Below are positions 32,423 through 64,000 of a stretch of 64,000 bases of DNA, in pieces. Made by a program: the position numbers and the translations under genes. Position 1 is the first letter of the stretch. Each line of letters begins with the position of its first letter. Below the pieces are notes generated by a model that was not told the origin of the DNA, made no database searches, and saw nothing but the letters and a program-made list of their open reading frames with translations. The stretch lies in assembly GCA_020466095.1 (NCBI GenBank), contig CM035807.1:113932624-113996623 (forward strand), written 5' to 3'. This DNA is from Chlorops oryzae (lineage: Eukaryota; Arthropoda; Insecta; Diptera; Chloropidae).

Positions 32423-34347
32423 TAAAACACGTTTGAGTGGCCGTAGCACAAAAATTAGACGTGGCAGGGCTACGAAGTTAAACTGTTTTGAAAATATCAA
32501 TCAAGAAAATAATAATTATTCAATAGAGAAACATATTTATTTATTTTAATATATAAATTATAGGCATTAATAAGTATAAAAAAAAAAAAACACAAACAAA
32601 TATTTTCATATATAGAAATGATAATCACATTTTGGTTAAATAAAAACTTTTTCCATATTTTCAAATTATATATTTTGTATTGAAGAGACTTTGGTGAACC
32701 TATACGTGATAAATGAATATATAGAAAACAAGGATCATAACTTATTCATATATATACATCATTTAGTTTTTATAATTAACTTATATAATTCAGTGATTAT
32801 TTGAATTTTCATAAATATTTATCCATGTTTAATACTAGTTCAAGTGATAATTCGAATTTTTCATTTCAAATAAATTATTGATAATAATTATTATAATCCA
32901 ACTTCAAATGAATAATGTATGAGTGCCCATTTCAATGAAGCACTGTATATAAATATAATGGTTATTATTAATATTTTTAATATCACCTGCATTTTGTTTT
33001 AATTTTTATTCCCATGGTTATATAACGTTTTCAAGATTAAATGTATGTTTGGTACTTCGTGCTATTCAAATATTGTAAGTAATTAAGTCTTTGCATCATT
33101 GAATAGTTTTTTTTTTTTTTTTGTAATGATTTTGCAATTCCCCAGTTACATTCTAGGAAAGGATAATTGCAATATACAGAGTTTACAGGTCCCATAAATT
33201 GTATATTGAATTCTTGTTAAAAAAACTTTTAGGCAATATGGAAGTTAGTTTGTGAATGAAGATGAACATTTTAAGATTGGAACCCGGGTCTATTTTTACT
33301 CTCTAAAATATTGTGAATGAAGGACAACATACCTAATCCTCAAAAATATATTCTGTATGGAAAATGAATTACGGAAATTTTGAGAAATTTTTCAAGGAAC
33401 GATTTTACCCAGTACAATGTAGAATAGAATTCAACTGGATTATTTGCGGAATGTTTATACGGGCATACATATTTATCGTGCACGTGTTTTGTTCCATATT
33501 TTGCATAACATATTATTTATACCTTAAATAACATCTTTAACTAGTTAATAATAATTATTTCTGTTGCAATTTCAATTTCATTTGATTACAAACGTAATTT
33601 TCTTTTATTAACATAATAATAATCTTTCATTGATTTGACTTTAATATATGATTTCATCCCTCTTTATATATGTATGTATATCTTAATTAAAGCGCATACA
33701 ATGCCTTACTAGTTAAAGGTAATAAGCTCCTAAGTATCGAAACATACAATATAATATAATATAATATAATATATAAATTAAACATACAAACAATTGGAAA
33801 TGATAAAATTCTTTTATATTGTAGGCAGCATTTCTTAAGATAAGTAGATATATCCAATATTGATAGTTTTACTCAATATTAGTGATTTTCTAATAGTCAA
33901 TGTTATCAAGTTCTTAACTAGAACTTCCCTTACATAAAATTTTATATTATTAATTTTTTATTTGTCTTTTTAAAAGCTTTCATTTGCAATACCACTTAAT
34001 GTTTCTTCATATTGCTATGGGAGGTGAAAATAAAAATGTTCATAAAAATTTCTTGTCATCGAATTTTTTTGTTAATGTAAAATTATTTCAGAATTATGCT
34101 CGCTGGAATAAAAATTATAATTTATTAATATTTCTATCATTTGTTTGTAGTCAAAAAGAATGCCTTTTATTTTTGTATGTAGAAAATAGACATACTTTAT
34201 GGTAAATTCTATTAGAGCAATGGTCTGGACCTTTCCATAACAAATACGTTAGACATGCATACACCAAAGCTTACGGTTAAAAACGCAAATAACAGTATTT
34301 TTGAGAGAGAAACGGAAATGCCTACTTTATTTATGTTTTATATATTG
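32423..34347. other. AT-rich intergenic DNA, nothing recognised
   Basis: Very AT-rich with ATATA runs and no supported gene or repeat end. It lies between the methyltransferase and the 3' end of Nak. Confidence 0.5.
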
Positions 34348-34350
34348 TAA

Positions 34351-34808
34351 TAGGCCATTTACATATACGTTTTAGCGCTCCTCGTTTAAGCTAAAACGAC
34401 TAAATCAAAACGGGGTGTTTACATATGCGCATGTCGTTTTGTCATTTTGTGGTTATCTTTTGTTTGCTCAACACTTGAAATATGAGTGAATATTGTAATT
34501 TAGAATAGAAGCAATTATTGAAATTGCGTTCGTTTTCTAAATTGGTTGTGGAAACAACCTCACATTTTTTAAATTAGAAATTTCAATGACCATATCTTTT
34601 GCATTTTTATAGTGATGACACTCAGATTTCGATATTTTTTATCAGTTATAAGCAGGATTTATCTTGTTTAGCTACTTGTTTTAAATTAAAACAGGAAAGT
34701 TTCTCGTTTTAGTTTTGTACGATAAAACGGGAAAAATCTAAGTTGTTTTAGAGCTAAAACGGGCAAAGTTACTAAAACGCGAATAAAACGGCATATGTAA
34801 ACGGCCTA
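34351..34808 (+). mobile_element. Tourist-like MITE, family B, copy 3
   Basis: Ends TAGGCCATTTACATATACG and GTAAACGGCCTA with perfect TAA duplications (34348-34350 and 34809-34811). One of the best-preserved copies. Confidence 0.9.
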
Positions 34809-35135
34809 TAAGATGAGAAATATTCTTCGGCACTGAAGTAAATAGACTTTCTTACAAAAAAAAAAGGCATTTTTTAAAGGCTTAAACATTTCATTACATT
34901 TTCTACACAAAGTAAAGTAAGAAACCGAATAGCTTGGTAATATTTTTTCAAAAGAAATACAATTTAAACTCTGTTCTTGAAAGACAACAAGCTATATAAG
35001 ATATTAATAACAACTGTAACATTATTTAAATCTATATGTCTCTGTCATTCTATTTCCGTTTCTTTTTCTGTGGATTGTCACAAGAAGACTAAGGGTTTTT
35101 TGTAACTAATTCCGATCAATACACACGCACAGTTA

Positions 35136-35598
35136 TAGGGCATTTACATATACGTTTTAGCGCTACTCGTTTAAGCTAAAACGACTAAGATCAATAACGG
35201 GTGTGTTTTACATATGCGATGTCGTTTTGTCATTTTGTGTTATCTTTTGTTTGCTCAACACGTGAAATATGAGTGAATATTTTAATTTAGAATAGAAGCA
35301 ATTATTGGGAAATTTGTTCGTTTTGCTACATTGGTTGAGGTAAAACGACTCACAATTTTTAAACTTAGAAATTTCAATGACCATATGTTTTGCATTTTTA
35401 TAGTGTTGACACTCAGATTTCGATATTTTTATCAGTTATAAGTAGGATTTATCTTGTTTAGCTACTTGTTTTAAATTAAAACAGGAAAGTTTCTCGTTTT
35501 AGTTTTGTACGATAAAACGGGAAAAATCTAAGTTGTTTTAGTGCTAAAACGGGCAAAGTTGCTTAAACGCAAATAAAACGACATATGTAAACGGCCTA
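35136..35598 (+). mobile_element. Tourist-like MITE, family B, copy 4
   Basis: Same family, more diverged inside, with perfect TTA duplications (35133-35135 and 35599-35601). Lies just downstream of the Nak stop codon. Confidence 0.9.
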
Positions 35599-35878
35599 TT
35601 AGTCCCTTTTTCATTTTCATAGGTACCCATGTACAACAAATTCAATTATTTTTAATCCCTTAATTGACAATATTAGACCCACTTCGATCGGGGATTCCTT
35701 TTACCCTTCGACATTAAAGACATTGTATCCTACAACAATATATGTATAACAACTACTATATACTTCCTTCGACTTCATAAAACGATAAGGTTGGTCAATC
35801 CTTGGAATTGCTTAATACTTTTTGCAAAACATGTTTAAATTCCCTTTTCAGCGTTTGACGCGTCTGGGAAATTCGCTT

Positions 35879-60941
<25,063 letters not shown>

Positions 60942-62359
60942 TTTGCACTATAGCTGTGTATATAAAGCGGAAAGGAATCGAAACGTAGAAATCGAGTGTC
61001 GCTTACGTGGGCGAGATTGATTGAAAAAAGAATAATCGAATACGCCAAATTGCTTTAAAACAAACGACGTAAACGCTGCGAAACGAATTCAATTTGCAGT
61101 ATCCAAACATTAAAAAACTTCGACTGCATTCAACATGGAGTAGTAGGAAATACAAAAAAAAAAAAACATAAAAAAAACTAAAGAAAATTAATTTGACTTT
61201 CTTTTGCAATGTCGTCGTTTGTTACTACTCGCGAAACATTATTGACTTTTCCGGTGGCGCGTTGCTCTCGAGTTTCCTTAAACGCGAAAAGGCATATTGA
61301 ACGGCACTCGTTAATGATTTTTCAATTGTCGAAATGCTTTTTCGCTTTTTAAACGATTTTTTTCTTACAATTTATCGCAGCACTCGCACTAAAGTGAAAT
61401 TGCATTTGACATTTACTATGAGGAATGCTGTCAACGCAATTTTTCGCGATCCCTTTGCAGTTACTCGGCGGTCACACGCATGCGAAATATGTTCCGCAAC
61501 AATTTGAATACACTTAAATGGTTCGTTGGCAGTCACACGGGGAATATTTCGCTTCAAAAATAAGGGCCTCTATACAAGAAATTAATGCGTGCGTGCGAGA
61601 GAGAGAAGAGAGAGAGAGAGAGGAGAGAGAGAGAGAAGGAGAGAGATAGAGGAGAGCGAGACAGAGAGTGTTGCACGCACGACTTTCAGACTATTGTAGC
61701 CAGGCCCTACCTTAATAAAAAAAACTATTCAAAAATTTTTGCGGCAAATTCGATTTATTTCAATTTAAAAAAACTTCTCATTTGAATGCATGGGAAAGAA
61801 AGAGAAAATTGACAAAAGAAACTGTATTTTTTTTTTGCATGTCTTTTTAAACCTACAATGTCAGTTTCGTAACGTTCGTCAACGAGGTAACATAGGACTC
61901 GTTTACGTCCGGGCCGGGCTCAACGTTTGAATTTTTCGCCATCTTGAATTTGTGCTGACGCCGGTCATATAAAACGGAAAATTAAAAAAAAAAACCAAAT
62001 TAAAGTGTCGAAAGAGTGTCAAGGAGGAATATAAGTACTCAATGGCACTCAATTCGCTACTATCTAATTATTCTTGGCGGCGGCCATTTTGCTCCTTTGC
62101 ATGTACTCCGTCTGAGGGCGGTGGTGAAGGGGCAATCACACATCTATTCGTACATACAAGTATCAGAGCCTGACGTCGGTCATTAAAACGAAGATTTAAC
62201 ATTCAAAAAGTTTAATCTGGCATATGTGGACCTTACTGTGTCCCAGCCATTAATTTAAAGTCAAAAAAAAACCTACAATGTATTTTATTGTTTTTCAACA
62301 TCTGTTTCTTTCGTCTGACACAGCACTTATAAGAGGCCCAAAATAAATCGACAATTATA
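60942..62359. promoter_or_regulatory. Head-to-head intergenic region between Nak and the downstream gene, with GA tract
   Basis: About 1.4 kb separates the two start codons, which point away from each other. A (GA)n tract at 61597-61668 offers many GAGA-type sites, common in insect promoters. The position suggests promoters for both genes, possibly shared; this is inference, and no TATA box or initiator was identified with confidence. Confidence 0.5.
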
Positions 62360-64000
62360 ATGAGCACCAAAATAAAACCTAGTTATAATGAACTTCAAAG
62401 CAAGCACCCAGTTATAGTGAGCACCAAATCATTCGAAATGGAAACAAAGCCGGTAAACACTGCCAAATATTTGCTTCTCCTGGAATCCCTTAAGCTTAAC
62501 GATGAAGAAGGTATGCAAAAGAGTAACTAGAAAACATTTCTAATGATTTTCGATTTACAGGAAATTCAAAAAACCGCTTGCAATTTAATGTTGACCATCT
62601 TCAAAAAATGATGAAGGATTTATCCACAATTTCACAGCAAAATGTTCAAATGCTAAACTATAAAACCGGGAACTTACAATTCGAACATGAAACAACCGAT
62701 TTGGAGCAAACCTTCGTCGTGTTAATGCAACATGTTCTATTAATGATCGTGCAAAATACAAATTTCAACAGTGAATCCAAGGAAGATCTTATTTCGACGC
62801 GTCATATCAATCTTTGTATTGAATCTGTACAGGAAATTGCTATATTTGCATTGAGGAATCAACTGCACGAAGCATTTTATGGTAATGGTGTCTTTGGAAC
62901 GCTTCCAGATTTAAGGAAAAACACTATAAACGAAGCAGCAATTCGAAATTTACGAATTTCCATAGAATTTTTCGAAAAAATACTTGAAGTAAAACAGTTC
63001 CATATCGCCAATTCCATGGAATTTGTGATACGAGACTATATGGCGGCTATTTTTAGTGTTTTAATAGCAAATTGATTCGTCAAATCCTGAAACCGAAAAG
63101 TTACAGTTCAAATTGGATGCAATATGGTTGAGCATAAGTAAGCTGGAGTATTTTAGAAATTTAATGCTATTCAAAAGCTTTCCAAAACTTCCAAATGCAT
63201 TACAAAGAAAACTACATCAAGAGTTACTTCAAAAGTTGGCATCCAAAGATGGATTCACAACACTAGTTGCTGTATTAGAAACGGGGAAACAACACAATGC
63301 TGAAGAAAACGGTAATCAGAAAACCTTCGAAATAATTGCAAATATCATCGCCTTCAAGGGACACACGCAACGTTTCCAAGCGACAATGATTAAACAAATT
63401 TTCGCTTATTTCGAATTGTGTTTACGAAATGATGCTATGATGGATAGCATGGGCGCAGGACTATTATCACTTCGACGTCTCTACGAGTTGAATGATGAAA
63501 ATCGTAAAATCATTTCCAGTTCTCTGAGTTGTAGACTTGGAAAACTCTCGCATCCAGAAGATGTACTCAGTGGTCTTATTGTAATGGAGCATATGGAATT
63601 TTGTCAACTCTTAAGACTACTTTATCAATTGTTTTACACCAGCAGCATTGAATGCTTACCTACCGAGATGCTAATAATTTATCTTCCAATACTATTTGAA
63701 ATCTATTACAATATGCCTGATAAATTGGGAGCGCAAAAGCAGCAAATCGCCGACATTGTAGCACGATGTTTGAACAATCGAAAAATAGAAGACTTAAAGG
63801 AAATTGTACAAAAACTTTATACGCGCAGCTTTGACACTGATTGGCAGCAGCTACATGAAAGGATAATAATAATACCTGATGCGACGCAATCAGAAATTCG
63901 TTTTAAAATAGCCAATGCCGATTATAAATCTGAATTTAGTATATCGCTTTCATTACCAACACTACTCATACATGCTGATCATGCGATCCTGACATACAAT
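62360..64000 (+). CDS. Large helix-rich protein, 5' part, unassigned (possibly Tango6/RTP1-like)
   Basis: Exon 1 is 62360-62510 (ATG, MSTKIKPSYNELQSKHPVIV, to LKLNDEE), donor GTATGC, phase 1. The intron of 50 bp ends TTTACAG at 62560. Exon 2 starts 62561 (NSKNRLQFNVDHLQKMMKD) and is open to a stop at 63073-63075. It then continues in another frame from about 63070 (IDSSNPETEKLQFKLDAIW) to the window end. Leu/Ile-rich helical blocks without membrane segments suggest an ARM/HEAT-like solenoid. I do not recognise a signature motif, and Tango6 is only a guess from composition and length. At least 540 residues are visible and the 3' end lies outside the window. The single frame break resembles those in Nak. 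Confidence 0.6.

Overview
This is an AT-rich, intron-rich, transposon-filled insect nuclear sequence. Splice sites are GT/AG, proteins carry Gln, Ala and Ser/Thr runs, and Nak and GramD1B match fly homologues best by eye. A dipteran, possibly a nematoceran, is my inference. There is no bacterial, organellar or viral gene set and no CRISPR array.

Layout. (1) 1-620: the broken 3' end of a non-LTR retrotransposon. (2) 1177-17380, minus strand: the 5' five exons of a GRAMD1/Aster-type sterol-transfer gene, joined by phase-consistent splice sites; its sterol-binding and membrane exons lie beyond the left edge. Its introns hold nested DNA transposons. (3) 19290-29328: a head-to-tail tandem duplication of a 4 kb unit. 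Each unit has a complete five-exon S1A serine protease gene plus the last three exons of a homocysteine S-methyltransferase gene. Only the right-hand copy joins the methyltransferase 5' exons (30193-30787). The left-hand methyltransferase copy is an orphan split by a 1.93 kb Transib transposon. (4) 35879-60941, minus strand: the whole coding region of Numb-associated kinase (Nak/AAK1 family) in eight exons over 25 kb, with MITEs, a TIR element with tRNA-like sequences and an RTE-like retrotransposon remnant in or beside its introns. (5) 62360-64000, plus strand: the 5' part of a large, helix-rich, unassigned protein, head-to-head with Nak.

Most notable. The Transib elements end in the V(D)J heptamer CACAGTG. 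They have 5-bp GC-rich target duplications and an A-rich block starting 23 bp inside one end and 12 bp inside the other, an asymmetry like 12/23 recombination signals. One is confirmed by an empty site in the duplicate and still carries the C-terminal catalytic block of a RAG1-like transposase. The two proteases are nearly identical in flanking DNA but differ in clusters around the active-site cleft. Two TIR elements with unrelated ends share a core with two tRNA-like modules. Nak and the last gene contain several one-base frame breaks although the protein stays recognisable in shifted frames, which suggests assembly indels. The genes are unrelated in function and show no operon-like logic.
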